Assembly (NCBI RefSeq): GCF_026262505.1
Contig: NC_067203.1
Location: 7,688,001-7,752,000 of the forward strand
Length of the DNA: 64,000 bases
Direction: 5' to 3'
Origin: Trichomonas vaginalis G3
Taxonomy: Eukaryota; Parabasalia; Trichomonadida; Trichomonadidae
Shown piece after piece: positions 1 through 9,532 of this stretch. The notes below the pieces were generated by a model. It searched no databases and was not told where the DNA came from. It was given only the letters and a program-made list of their open reading frames with translations. A program made the position numbers and the translations under genes. Every line of letters begins with the position of its first letter. Position 1 is the first letter of the stretch.

Positions 1-90
1 AATTCCATTCAAAAATTTTTGAGCGAATCTATAGCATGGCCTTTTCAAATATTGAATTGGATATGTGTCAGATTGGCAATTTGAATATTC

Positions 91-158
91 CACCCGAGTA
101 GGGGTAATTTTAGCTAAAAGTGACACACCCGTGAAGGGTGTGATTACCGATCGGTAAT
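91..158. repeat. Cluster of short perfect palindromes
   Basis: CACACCC and GGGTGTG (124-142) form a 7-bp hairpin with a five-base loop. It is followed directly by the perfect 16-bp palindrome ATTACCGATCGGTAAT (143-158). A weaker CCC/GGG hairpin lies at 92-104. A GC-rich 7-bp stem (AAGCCGC 258-264, GCGGCTT 276-282) follows in the same element. Function unknown. Confidence 0.6.
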
Positions 159-384
159 TTCGACAGTTTAGAATTTAAAATTTTTTATGGAACTGTTGCG
201 AGTTTCATAAAGAATTTAAGGAATATAAGCAAAGATTTGAATCAAAATCTTAGACCTAAGCCGCTCGATTCGCTCGCGGCTTTCTTTATTATTTTAAATT
301 TGCATATTTCCATCAAAAGTTCATAAGGTAAAAAATTTCGTTTATTTTTACTAAGAAAAAAAAGGTTTTTGATAATAAATTTAT

Positions 385-976
385 TTTATTTCGAAAAAGT
401 AGCAATAATCGTAAAAGGGTATTGATAGGCTTGCTAAAGTAACTAATTTTAGCTGTCAAATACTTTTGTATTTTGAAGTAAATTAGTATAAATTTGTTTT
501 TACTTTTATTTCGAAAAAGTAGCAATAATCGTAAAAGGGTATTGATAGGCTTGCTAAAGTAACTAATTTTAGCTGTCAAATACTTTTGTATTTTGAAGTA
601 AATTAGTATAAATTTGTTTTTACTTTTATTTCGAAAAAGTAGCAATAATCGTAAAAGGGTATTGATAGGCTTGCTAAAGTAACTAATTTTAGCTGTCAAA
701 TACTTTTGTATTTTGAAGTAAATTAGTATAAATTTGTTTTTACTTTTATTTCGAAAAAGTAGCAATAATCGTAAAAGGGTATTGATAGGCTTGCTAAAGT
801 AACTAATTTTAGCTGTCAAATACTTTTGTATTTTGAAGTAAATTAGTATAAATTTGTTTTTACTTTTATTTCGAAAAAGTAGCAATAATCGTAAAAGGGT
901 ATTGATAGGCTTGCTAAAGTAACTAATTTTAGCTGTCAAATACTTTTGTATTTTGAAGTAAATTAGTATAAATTTG
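385..976. repeat. 120-bp tandem repeat, five copies
   Basis: Five copies of a 120-bp unit start at 385, 505, 625, 745 and 865; the last is slightly shorter. The copies look identical, so the array expanded or was homogenised recently. The unit length is divisible by three, so one minus-strand frame stays open across the array, but it has no ATG and is read as an artefact. The array lies inside element A. Confidence 0.95.
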
Positions 977-1017
977 ATATTATTTTAACTCCCTTTGAAA
1001 ACCTCAATTTTCCATAC

Positions 1018-1079
1018 AGAGGGAACGGGAATAGCATCCAATATTCCCTGAGAATGGTTGCGCATTCTCAGTTCCCTCT
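1018..1079. other. Perfect three-way-junction palindrome
   Basis: Three stems abut with no unpaired base at the junction. The outer stem is AGAGGGAAC (1018-1026) with GTTCCCTCT (1071-1079). Hairpin 1 is GGGAATA (1027-1033) with TATTCCC (1042-1048). Hairpin 2 is TGAGAATG (1049-1056) with CATTCTCA (1063-1070). The two loops can themselves pair at five of six positions (GCATCC against GGTTGC). It could be an RNA fold, a cruciform or a transposition signal; it sits near the right end of element A. Confidence 0.85.
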
Positions 1080-1299
1080 ATATTTCGAACGAAGCTCTCA
1101 TCGGTCTTTTTTTTTAATACTAAACGTTTTTTTTTCTCTGTCACTTTTAGCTAAAATTTGGGTTTGCCCATCCATTTTAAATATAAGAGTAGAAAGCCAT
1201 AGATCTAGAGTTCGAAAAGAATATTCTTGTGATTAAAACTGTGGAAGAAAATAAGTCAAAGGTAAGAAAAAAAATAATTTTAGTCAAAATTTTTTAACT

Positions 1300-1305
1300 T
1301 CATTT
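1300..1305 (+). promoter_or_regulatory. Inr-like start site of the ANK gene
   Basis: TCATTT matches the trichomonad initiator (TCA followed by a pyrimidine and A/T) and lies 11 bases before the ATG at 1313, a normal trichomonad leader length. Confidence 0.5.
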
Positions 1306-1312
1306 TTCTTTG

Positions 1313-2239
1313 ATGTCATTCAAAGGATTAGACTATCAACTTCTTGCAGAAAGAATAGGAGATTATGTTAGAGACCAAAACTTCATTAGCTGCAGATCGA
1401 AAGAAGAACTTTGCCAGATCTTGGATTTTTCAAAACTTACTCCATCAGATCTACTTATTCTTACTGCAAATCTTCAAGATCAATTCGATAAATCAGATAT
1501 TGAAGAAATAATTCAGCATGTAAATCTCGATATTCAAGAAAAAAATCAATTAAGTACGGTTTTTAGTGCATTATCAAGCATTATTGGAAAGAATACCGTT
1601 AATTCTATTATGAATCTAATTGAAAAAGAAAATAGCTCTAATCAAGATGAGATCATGACAAAACTTTACAAATTAGTTGGTAAAAACGATGTTTACACAA
1701 TTGTTTCAATATTATCAGCAGCTGTTGTAATGAATAAATATGAAGCCATAAATTTTGCTGTTGAAAATAAGATAATTTATGCAAGTAATAGTTCTGATAA
1801 TGTATTGACATTTGCGGCAAGAAAAGAAGACAATCAATTAATTGAAGAGTTGTGTAGACACTACAATGATGTCGATCTTCATCCTCCAGGTTGTTCCACT
1901 GCTTTATGGTTATCAGCAAATTACGGAAACTCTGAAGGAATTCGTATACTTTTAGATCGTGGTGCTGATATCAATTTCATAAATGAAGAGGGGTGGACAA
2001 CATTAATGTGTGCAGTCAATAATGATGACTATAATGCATGCAGACTCATATTGGAAAATGGTAATTTTAATTTGATTAATTCCCAAGTCATCCGCGGACC
2101 CTATTCAGGAAGAACGGCTCTTTCAATGGCAAAATCAAGTGGAATTCGAGACTTGTTACTCAGATATGGAGCGTATGATAATGGTTCGCGCCACTATACT
2201 TTTGAAGAAAATAATGATTTGTTTGATCCAGATTTTTAA
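1313..2239 (+). CDS. Ankyrin repeat protein with N-terminal helical domain
   Basis: A 308-residue protein. The first 170 or so residues form a helical domain resembling the start of the ANK proteins at 22303-23487 and 30125-31408 (pattern: dyi..qnf, then F/L-S-K-L-T-P-D-x-L). About three ankyrin repeats follow, including STALWLSANYGNSEGIRILL and EEGWTTLMCAV, then a short acidic tail. The ATG at 1313 is chosen because the upstream in-frame codon is TTG and an Inr lies just upstream. ANK repeats bind proteins; no partner is evident. It belongs to one of the largest expanded families in T. vaginalis, whose members are mostly of unknown role. Confidence 0.85.
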   Translation: MSFKGLDYQLLAERIGDYVRDQNFISCRSKEELCQILDFSKLTPSDLLILTANLQDQFDKSDIEEIIQHVNLDIQEKNQLSTVFSALSSIIGKNTVNSIMNLIEKENSSNQDEIMTKLYKLVGKNDVYTIVSILSAAVVMNKYEAINFAVENKIIYASNSSDNVLTFAARKEDNQLIEELCRHYNDVDLHPPGCSTALWLSANYGNSEGIRILLDRGADINFINEEGWTTLMCAVNNDDYNACRLILENGNFNLINSQVIRGPYSGRTALSMAKSSGIRDLLLRYGAYDNGSRHYTFEENNDLFDPDF

Positions 2240-2527
2240 ATATACAATTGATAAAAATATCTCAATATTTAATTCTCTTACTCATTTTCTTTTAATTTTT
2301 GGGCTCCCATCCCATAGCATTTTATTTTTAATACAATATATTGTGTTTGGATTCTTCGTAGGTCAGTTGAAAATGATGATTTTGTTACTTTTTCATACTA
2401 AAAAAAAATCATATTTTTTTTCTTTCATTGAACAAAGATAAATTCAAATCAATTATAAAAAAGTAGAAAATAATGTATAAAGGTTTGTTTTTTACATACA
2501 ACTTTAAAAAATTTATTATCAATCAAG

Positions 2528-4129
2528 TTATTGAGCTTCTTCAAGGAGACAAAGGTGGAGTATAGCTGGATAATAAGCGAACTGCTCATCTGTCTTCAAG
2601 ATTTGTCTTAAATGGGACTCAATTTCCTTTTGATTTGTCTTATCTCCTGAATTCTTAACATAATTGTAGGCTTCAATGAAAGGATCAAGTCCAATTGCTT
2701 TTTCCAGTCTAACTCGAAGCATTTCGATTCTTTCAAAAAGTGACACACTTTCATCAACATCACTTAAAATGCTTGTTCCTGTGAAGTAATGGCTTCCCAG
2801 GCCGTTCTTATTACTCATAGTAATAGTTTTTTCGCTTGTTGCATCAGGTGGTTTATCAAAAATGCTTTGAGCGATGTCTGCAAGAACTTTGAATTCATCT
2901 GCATCATCGTCATTATCTGATGAGTCATCTGATATATGTATGATATCTGAGAGGTTCATTTTTGGTGGTGGTTGGACTTCTTCGCCTTCTTCTGCGAACA
3001 ATTCTGGATGTTTTTGTCTGAAAACTTGTTCTAAGAGATCATCCCTCTTCCTACGGACTTTCTCTTTGATGTCATCATCAGGTGTTTTGGGTTTGGCCTC
3101 TGCTTCCTCTTCTTCGTCGTGAACTTTGATATTAAATCTTCCAGTTATGCTCAAATCGCTGTTAGCCGGTGGCTTTGCCTTCTTTGGAGACTGTAGTTCG
3201 AGATGTTGGAAGTCTTTTTTGAGTTCTTCGTTCATTTTTGCTTTTGTCATCAATTTTGAAGGTCTAGAACACTTTTTATGCTTTGCTGGCTTAGCGGACT
3301 TCTTTGTCTCGACGATTTTGATCGAGGCATCGAGGATATTATGTAGTTCTGACATGATGAAATCGTAATTCAAAATTTTATTTATGTTTGGACGACGAGA
3401 AGGGAACTTTTGGAGGCATGCTGTAACTAAGTTTCGTAAATTAGATGAAAAAATATATGGTATCGGTGTGATGTTTCCCTTAAGAATCTTTCGAATTAAA
3501 GCTGGAATACTTTTGCCTTCAAAAGGAGGTTTTTGAGCGCATAGCTGGTATAGTAAGCATCCTAATGCCCATATCTCTGTTTTGTCTGTATATTGCTTTC
3601 CTTGGCATATCTCAGGGGCGAAGAAATAAGGCATTGTTTGAGCTGTCTGCGTAAAGTTTGTTGTTCCGACAAGAATCTTGGTATTTACGATACCTGCAAC
3701 TTTAAGCATTCCGTTCCTCAGGAAAACAATGTTCTTTGCTTGAATAGAATGGTGTAAAAATCCTCTATCATGCATATATTTAAGAGCTAAACTTATTTTT
3801 GTAAACCAATCGAGAATTTGATCTTCATCGAATAACATGCCCTGCGATTTTTTAATTTTTTGCTCTAAATTACCGCCTTGAGCAAAATCCATGACTGTAT
3901 AAAGCGAATCATCTTTAATAAATGCTGTATGATACTTAAGAATGTTAGGATGATCGAGTGAGCAGAAAGAAAGCTCTTCTTCTAGTACAGAATCCCAATC
4001 TTCTCTGGGCATTGCAGCAAGAGACTGCTTTCGAATGACAACATGGTGTGATGTGGGCTTCTCTAGGTAAAGTGTGAATTGTCCACTCGCATCATTGCTT
4101 ATTTCTCTCTGCAAAACGTAATTTTCCAT
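2528..4129 (-). CDS. NEK-family pseudokinase
   Basis: A 533-residue protein with an N-terminal kinase fold (about 5-275) closest to NIMA-related kinases (LDHPNILKYHTAF, then QGGNLEQKI, APEICQGKQYTDKTEIWALG). The catalytic signatures are lost. The HRDxKxxN loop reads HHSIQAKN (126-133), so the catalytic Asp is Ser and the Lys is Gln. DFG reads G-I-V, and the glycine loop is poor. The APE motif and fold residues remain. The rest is charged: a basic stretch near 280-310, acidic runs around 335-425 and a helical end. It is probably a scaffold or allosteric regulator in NEK-type flagellar or cell-cycle pathways; that role is inferred. Confidence 0.85.
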   Translation of the reverse strand: MENYVLQREISNDASGQFTLYLEKPTSHHVVIRKQSLAAMPREDWDSVLEEELSFCSLDHPNILKYHTAFIKDDSLYTVMDFAQGGNLEQKIKKSQGMLFDEDQILDWFTKISLALKYMHDRGFLHHSIQAKNIVFLRNGMLKVAGIVNTKILVGTTNFTQTAQTMPYFFAPEICQGKQYTDKTEIWALGCLLYQLCAQKPPFEGKSIPALIRKILKGNITPIPYIFSSNLRNLVTACLQKFPSRRPNINKILNYDFIMSELHNILDASIKIVETKKSAKPAKHKKCSRPSKLMTKAKMNEELKKDFQHLELQSPKKAKPPANSDLSITGRFNIKVHDEEEEAEAKPKTPDDDIKEKVRRKRDDLLEQVFRQKHPELFAEEGEEVQPPPKMNLSDIIHISDDSSDNDDDADEFKVLADIAQSIFDKPPDATSEKTITMSNKNGLGSHYFTGTSILSDVDESVSLFERIEMLRVRLEKAIGLDPFIEAYNYVKNSGDKTNQKEIESHLRQILKTDEQFAYYPAILHLCLLEEAQ

Positions 4130-4330
4130 TCTTAAAAAATCGCTTTTGAAAAATTGTCACTTTTTATAATTGAATACGTTTTTTTGAAATTTGCAATAAA
4201 CTCAACAACCAAAACAACAAGGACTTAATCCTAAAGTAGAAAACGAATGAATTCGTCACACTAAATACATACGTATCTCAAACAAGTTAAAAAAAAACTT
4301 AAGTTAATATATAAACCTTTATAATTACTT

Positions 4331-5506
4331 TTAAACGGACTTACCTTCCTTCAAAGCTCTCTCACGTTCCTGGTAGTAAGCAGGAGGATGGTTCCATCTG
4401 TTGAATACAGGAGTCTTTCCGAGTCTCTTGCAGAGGTTAACCAATCTCTGGTGAGTCTGCTCGTTATCTTCATCGACTTCCTTCTTACCTTCGTAAAGCT
4501 GATAGCCTCCTCTGTAGACCTTTGGAGTAATTATGGGCATGCAGACATTGGAACCTCCCTGAAGAGCAATAAACTTACCGCCTGGGAACAATGTATCAAG
4601 GGCTGTTGTAGCAGCGATATTGTTGTATGGACAAGCAAGTCTGAGAGTATCATACATATTAAGAGTAGCTTGGACCTTTCTAGCATCGATTTCTTTACGC
4701 TCATCAGGGGTTGTTGATGCAAGGATCTCGCGGCCCATCTTTGTATCATTATGAATAAGATAAGGTCCCATTCCAATCATTGGGTAATGGCCATCGCGGA
4801 AGAACTCAATATCTCCTGCAAGATCATCAAATGTTTGATGAGGAACGCCAATGAGGCAGCCATTTCCTGTAACATAGCCGATTTTCTTAAGATTCTGTAA
4901 ACATTCGACTCTTCTCGCCCAAGAGTGGTCTGCTGGATGCATTGTAGCGTAGAGCTTTGGATTACTTGACTCGATACGCAATAAGAATCTCTGTACACCC
5001 ATATCGTAAAATCTCTTATAATCTGCGTAGTCTAATTCACCGATACTGAGAATAATGCACATACCAGTGTCTTTGTCTTTGCCGTACTTTTTGAAAATCT
5101 TATCAAGAAGAGATGCAATCCAATCCATTCTTTGACGAGATGTGATTTCACCAGATTGAAGAACAAGGTTTCTATATCCCTTGGCCCACATGAATTTGCA
5201 ACTGTTAAGAATAGCTTCTTGTGGGATCAAGAATGGTTCGTAGGAGTTAACACCGCAATAATGGCATCTCTTTTCGCAAGCGTTGGAGAATTCGACAATA
5301 CCACGAACTGAAACTTCGTTATGGAAGACTCTCTGTGTGACTGCACCTGCAGCACTGTGTAAAGCATCAATCTCATCCTTTGTACGTGGATTTAAAAGCC
5401 TCACGATGTGATCGTGTGACATTTTTTCGCCGGCAACTGCAACTTTAAGGGCTTCGCTGAATGATGGTAGCTCTCTTGTTGTTGGATTGAGTGTATTGAG
5501 TTGCAT
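4331..5506 (-). CDS. hydE: [FeFe]-hydrogenase maturase HydE
   Basis: A 391-residue radical-SAM protein. The cluster-binding motif CEKRCHYC (CxxxCxxC) lies near residues 77-84 and is followed by GVNSYEP. LQSGE near 115-119 is the glycine-acidic motif of this family. It resembles HydE more than biotin synthase: length, the GVPHQT stretch and the NNIAATTALDTLFP region. With HydF and HydG, HydE builds the hydrogenase H-cluster, in trichomonads inside hydrogenosomes. The N-terminus (MQLNTLNPTTRELPSF) is a plausible but not classic hydrogenosomal presequence. No operon context; its neighbours are unrelated. Confidence 0.88.
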   Translation of the reverse strand: MQLNTLNPTTRELPSFSEALKVAVAGEKMSHDHIVRLLNPRTKDEIDALHSAAGAVTQRVFHNEVSVRGIVEFSNACEKRCHYCGVNSYEPFLIPQEAILNSCKFMWAKGYRNLVLQSGEITSRQRMDWIASLLDKIFKKYGKDKDTGMCIILSIGELDYADYKRFYDMGVQRFLLRIESSNPKLYATMHPADHSWARRVECLQNLKKIGYVTGNGCLIGVPHQTFDDLAGDIEFFRDGHYPMIGMGPYLIHNDTKMGREILASTTPDERKEIDARKVQATLNMYDTLRLACPYNNIAATTALDTLFPGGKFIALQGGSNVCMPIITPKVYRGGYQLYEGKKEVDEDNEQTHQRLVNLCKRLGKTPVFNRWNHPPAYYQERERALKEGKSV

Positions 5507-6344
5507 TTTTATGCTATTCTGATGAGATATGTTTTCTTAAAAATTTAAATATTGAAAGGGCTCTCAAAAAATTGTGAATGAGTGTTAATTTTCAACAAAA
5601 AGTGTTAAAAATGATGTTTGTTAATGAAATATTGATGTAGAGGCCATACTGATGCAAATCATCAGATTGTTTCCAGAATTGGTCATTAAACATCGGAATT
5701 GAATGAACAAAAACCGATGGAAATTTCTCTCAAATTTCTCCAAAATCAATAAGAGAGTTTCTATTGTTTAAGATTAAAACCGTGGAAAGAAAAGAACCGA
5801 GGAATGATAATATATGCCAAGCTGTGATCTAAGATATATAATGATCGCTTATATCATTGAATTGAATAAATCAATCAAAGTCAGTAGCCCATCATAATGA
5901 ATTTGGAAATAATCTGATGTTTGTCTCATTATTGGAAAAGTAAAGGTGCATTTCTATTTACTTTAGTCGCAATTTGAAAGATTTTGAAAATTGAGATTTT
6001 ATATGCTTAATCTCACTTGTTACTTCACCATATATTCGGATCTTTCATGTCAATTTTTGTTATATTGTTCTCTTTCTGAGATTATTATTGACCAAGATTA
6101 ATTTACGCTTGGATAGTTAAAATAATTGTTTGCGAGATATTTTCTTCGTTATTATATATGATTGTCATTTATTTCAATGATTATTTGATCAATAATATTA
6201 ATTTTATTCTAATGAACTATGTTTATTAAAGAAATGAATAGTGTAAGAAGTAATTCATGCATAAAAAGTTGAGGATTAATACAAACAATAGATATTTTTA
6301 CATTAAGATGAAATAATAAACAAAAAAAACCAGCGATGTGTAAA
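5507..6344. other. Intergenic region, no gene seen
   Basis: About 840 bases of AT-rich sequence upstream of HydE and downstream of the small coiled-coil gene. No supported ORF, RNA gene or repeat is seen. Confidence 0.6.
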
Positions 6345-6719
6345 TTATTTGTTCAAACGCGAATAAAGCATATCAATTTGCTGTTGAAGAGAAATATTTT
6401 CGTTTTTCATTGAATCAATCGCATTCTGTACATCACGCTTTGTATTTTGTTTTTCTATCTTCATTAATTTAAGTAACTTCGCAATTTTTGTCATCCTTTT
6501 AGATAGGTATTCGCGTTTTATTCGAGGATCAACTGGATCAAAACTTGCAATATTAGATGAGCTAAACGAAAGTGTCTTTTTTTGTGGTTTGAGAAATACG
6601 AGCTTTTTCCTTGTATCAGAAATGACTGACATTTGCATTTCTATATATTTCTGAAGAGATTCTATTGAAGCACGAAGAATAACAGAATTTGCTTCACTCA
6701 TTTTTAATTTTATTTTCAT
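6345..6719 (-). CDS. Small coiled-coil protein
   Basis: 124 residues from the ATG at 6719; a second ATG at 6701 (MSEANS) is an equally good start, and the longer open frame begins with TTG. The protein is lysine-rich and helical throughout, with a likely coiled coil near the end (NENISLQQQIDMLYSRL). No family recognised. It is the first of three short helical genes in a row (6345-7803), which may or may not act together. Confidence 0.5.
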   Translation of the reverse strand: MKIKLKMSEANSVILRASIESLQKYIEMQMSVISDTRKKLVFLKPQKKTLSFSSSNIASFDPVDPRIKREYLSKRMTKIAKLLKLMKIEKQNTKRDVQNAIDSMKNENISLQQQIDMLYSRLNK

Positions 6720-6966
6720 TTGCAATTATATACTGGGATTCCTAATACTTAGAATTGTTGTTATCTTGAAGTAAATTGCTTTATTCTATAATATTTTCAA
6801 TTACAAAAATCTCAATTATATATGATAGTATATTATTTCGTTGGTTCTTTGTGATATTTCCCTACTATGAGAATATTTCCTTATATAAATATGAGTAAAT
6901 AACAATATACAAACATAATTTAATCGAATATCAAATGAAAATATCAATACTTAGCAATTGGTTAGT

Positions 6967-7392
6967 CTAAGACCTAACCCAGTCAAAAACATAGAAAACA
7001 ATGCCTGGTAGAATAGATGTTGCCCCATTCAAAATCGATTTAATAGTTGATGATCTATTCGAACTCACAGTTTTTGAATAATCGGTAAAAGTGCTCAATG
7101 TTGATTCCAAAGTATTATTCGTTTCAATAAGTTGTTCATGTAATTTATGATTTCGTTTCATATTAAGATTAGAAACAGATTCATTGAAAGTATTTGCTGT
7201 AGATTGCAGTGCAACAGCGTTTTCAATCAAAATTTGTGATTCGCTTTGCTTAGTTTGGGACGTAAAGATGCAATCTTTACCAGAAATAATTGCATTATTA
7301 ATAGTTGTTTGCGTTTGCTTCAATGGAACTTCAACGTTCGTAAAATTAGGTGAACTAGCTGCCTTTCTCATATGGGAAAGATTTACTGCCAT
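6967..7392 (-). CDS. Small tail-anchored-like coiled-coil protein
   Basis: 141 residues starting at a clear ATG (7392). The middle is rich in Asn, Thr, Ser and Gln with heptad-like spacing (about 55-118). The last 16 residues are hydrophobic (SILPGIVFYVFDWV), like a short tail anchor. The layout recalls SNARE-like or Sec20/Use1-like proteins, but no diagnostic SNARE layer can be assigned. It is divergent from the gene at 7489, with only 96 bases between ATGs, so the two may share a promoter region. Confidence 0.55.
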   Translation of the reverse strand: MAVNLSHMRKAASSPNFTNVEVPLKQTQTTINNAIISGKDCIFTSQTKQSESQILIENAVALQSTANTFNESVSNLNMKRNHKLHEQLIETNNTLESTLSTFTDYSKTVSSNRSSTIKSILNGATSILPGIVFYVFDWVRS

Positions 7393-7488
7393 TCAAAAAA
7401 ATGTTATTTTTGTCAACTTTACATGACAAGATTTTAATTCAATTAAAACAACAAGAAAGATCTTTTTTTCAACTATTGAAAGCATATA

Positions 7489-7803
7489 ATGGAAGATAAC
7501 TATCAGATTGTGAGAGAAAATCTTGACAGAGATGAAAGTAAAACAGAAGACCTTTCTAATTCTATTGCATCAACTTCCCAGCAGCTTGATGACCTTCAAA
7601 CTTCCATAAATGGAATGACAATTACTGAAATTGCCTCAAATATACTCCATATAATTGATCAAATTCATAATATATCAGATAATTTCAACGAAATATCTAA
7701 CCAAACAAATGAACTTATTGCAAGTCATCTCGAAACAGAAGAACAGTTTGAAAAATTGCTTGAGAAAGAAAAGGCAATGCAGGATATGATAGATAAGATT
7801 TAA
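7489..7803 (+). CDS. Small acidic coiled-coil protein
   Basis: 104 residues, acidic and helical from end to end, with heptad-like hydrophobic spacing (LDDLQTSINGM, IIDQIHNISDNFNEI, FEKLLEKEKAMQDMI). No catalytic motif. It could be a subunit of a small coiled-coil complex (tethering, kinetochore or SNARE-associated); this is a guess. Transcribed divergently from the gene ending at 7392. Confidence 0.55.
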   Translation: MEDNYQIVRENLDRDESKTEDLSNSIASTSQQLDDLQTSINGMTITEIASNILHIIDQIHNISDNFNEISNQTNELIASHLETEEQFEKLLEKEKAMQDMIDKI

Positions 7804-8349
7804 TTTTAAATGTATATATAGATGTCTTCCTTAATTCGCATGATTGAATCAAAACTGATACAGTATGCAATAAAGTAATATTCCCGCACCATTGTTTTTC
7901 ATTATTTAGCAAATTTAACTTTTTCATTTTCTTTTATTGTATAAAATATTAGTTCTTAACGCATTTAACTACTTTTGGTTACTGAAATACTAGTACGTAG
8001 ATACTTGTTTTAGCTCAAATATTTTTATAAATTAATTTTTACATAAATAAACATTTACAACATACATTAATATTAGTACATTTGAACAGATATGCGAATT
8101 AATCTCTCTTCATAAGGTAAAATGACGCAATAAAATTTCATGATCTAAATCAAGTGAAATCGGATAATTTAATAAGTTAGTCATTATATAATGACTATGG
8201 ATTATCAAAATTCATCAATGGAAGGCTAATTTGAAGTAAATTTGTTGAAAATTATTAAAATCATTAAAATAAAAGAACAAATTATATTAAATCATTTGCC
8301 ACACTATGAGTAAGCTTATGAAACTAAAAATTGTTAAATAAGAAAAAAA
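7804..8349. other. Intergenic region, no gene seen
   Basis: About 545 bases of AT-rich sequence at the convergent 3' ends of the coiled-coil gene and BCD1. No repeat or RNA gene recognised. Confidence 0.6.
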
Positions 8350-9201
8350 TTAATTTCCTTCATCAACTTGTTTCATCACGTTCTTGATTAGATCTAATTT
8401 CAGAGCTGATTTTATCTTTTCGTAGTCAGGGAGGACTTCTTCTTCAACATTTTCTTTAACTTCTTCAACTTTTTCTTCTTTGAACTGGCATAAAGCGAAA
8501 GGATCAGCCAGTTTGTAGTCGCTTAGATGATCCTTTGGAAGAACGTGAAATATTGGGTATTCGATGATTGTTTTCGCAGTTAAATTTGTATTTAAGTCAA
8601 AATCAAGAGAAAGATCAAAAAACTGACCATTTTCAAGGCCCTCAGCTACCATAAGTACAGCAAGGTCTTTTAGATTTAAATGAGCAACGAAATCATCTTG
8701 AGATGCGTCAATAATCGCTTTAAGAGCAGAAGCAAGATTTGTATCATCCTGTATAGGTGGTAGAATCATTTCGAACTTCTTTTCCTGTCTATCATTGAAA
8801 AATCGCCATTTTGTTGTCCACATTAGATTTTTTCCGTCCTGAGTTAAATATGTCTTGTTTTCTTGTCTTCTTGTAGCTTGATTTGGCATAAATTTAATAT
8901 CAATTCCTCTTTGGGAGCATTCTTTTTTAATCTTTTGCAAATATCTCGGTGGTTTATTAGATTTTTCGAGTTTATCAGCAGCATTTAACTTTGCAATCGA
9001 TGCTTGATCAAGAAGTTGAATGTCTTTATAAAGTGTATGCTCGTTCATGTCTTTTACAGGAATAAATTCGGATTTTGGCTTTTGACCTGAACAATTTCTA
9101 TCTATTTTGTGTTTTTTCACACATGCTAAACAACAAGTCTGACAGCCGCAAGCAGGACACTTATATTTTGCCTGATTTTCGCCACAGACTTCACAAATCA
9201 T
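8350..9201 (-). CDS. BCD1: Box C/D snoRNP assembly factor BCD1 (HIT zinc finger)
   Basis: A 283-residue protein. The N-terminal HIT-type zinc finger has paired Cys/His ligands (C3, C6, CPACGCQTCCLACVKKHK) over about residues 3-37. The following region matches BCD1/ZNHIT6: YLxKIKKECSQRGI, then an aromatic W-x-x-R-x-F segment and a domain ending near FHVLPKDH. BCD1 is needed for box C/D snoRNA accumulation in the nucleus. The C-terminal 50 residues are acidic and charged. The start is the first in-frame ATG and begins the finger directly. Confidence 0.85.
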   Translation of the reverse strand: MICEVCGENQAKYKCPACGCQTCCLACVKKHKIDRNCSGQKPKSEFIPVKDMNEHTLYKDIQLLDQASIAKLNAADKLEKSNKPPRYLQKIKKECSQRGIDIKFMPNQATRRQENKTYLTQDGKNLMWTTKWRFFNDRQEKKFEMILPPIQDDTNLASALKAIIDASQDDFVAHLNLKDLAVLMVAEGLENGQFFDLSLDFDLNTNLTAKTIIEYPIFHVLPKDHLSDYKLADPFALCQFKEEKVEEVKENVEEEVLPDYEKIKSALKLDLIKNVMKQVDEGN

Positions 9202-9499
9202 TAAAATTTTGTATCGTTTTCCTCAGAAAAAATTAGTCTCGAATTGTTTCTGACGAAAAACCAGTATTGCTTTTCATTTTCATATTGAATTGCTTGCATA
9301 TTACTTTATCTGATGTAGATCTATCTTTGCCCTTCATATTGTTACCTAGATATTGAGTTTTAATCAAAGATATTGATGATTTGTTTGTAAAAACCATGTT
9401 CTCATTGCTCATTTAGTCATATTGCAATGTAGAATATGTCAGATTAAGTAGTTGTAGTCTGATGGATCTATTGTTTATTTTGGCAATATAAATTCTCGA

Positions 9500-9505
9500 T
9501 CATTG
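9500..9505 (+). promoter_or_regulatory. Inr-like start site
   Basis: TCATTG, 27 bases before the ATG at 9533, fits the trichomonad initiator and leader length. Confidence 0.45.
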
Positions 9506-9532
9506 TAAAGTTTGTTTTTTATTTCAAAAAAA

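Larger units (their letters stand above)
106..1158. mobile_element. Nonautonomous inverted-repeat element A
   Basis: Perfect 20-bp terminal inverted repeats are seen: AATTTTAGCTAAAAGTGACA at 106-125 and its reverse complement at 1139-1158. The interior holds no ATG-started ORF of note, only palindromes (124-158, 258-282), five copies of a 120-bp tandem repeat (385-976) and a three-way-junction palindrome (1018-1079). The inner half of the repeat, AAAAGTGACA, recurs at the ends of elements B, C, E and probably D. No target-site duplication is obvious. The family is not recognised; a foldback or MITE-like DNA element is the best guess. Confidence 0.6.

Noticed and set aside
313-939. 208-codon open frame on the minus strand of the 120-bp array
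   Set aside because: It starts with TTG and stays open only because the repeat length is a multiple of three; composition is that of noncoding AT-rich repeat.
1054-1236. 60-codon ATG frame near the three-way junction
   Set aside because: Overlaps the palindrome and poly-T tracts and the right end of element A; no protein character.
2738-2749. AAAAAGTGACAC inside the pseudokinase gene, facing TGTCACTTTTT at 4159
   Set aside because: It encodes a normal SVSLF stretch of the protein and the flanks do not match, so it is not an element end.
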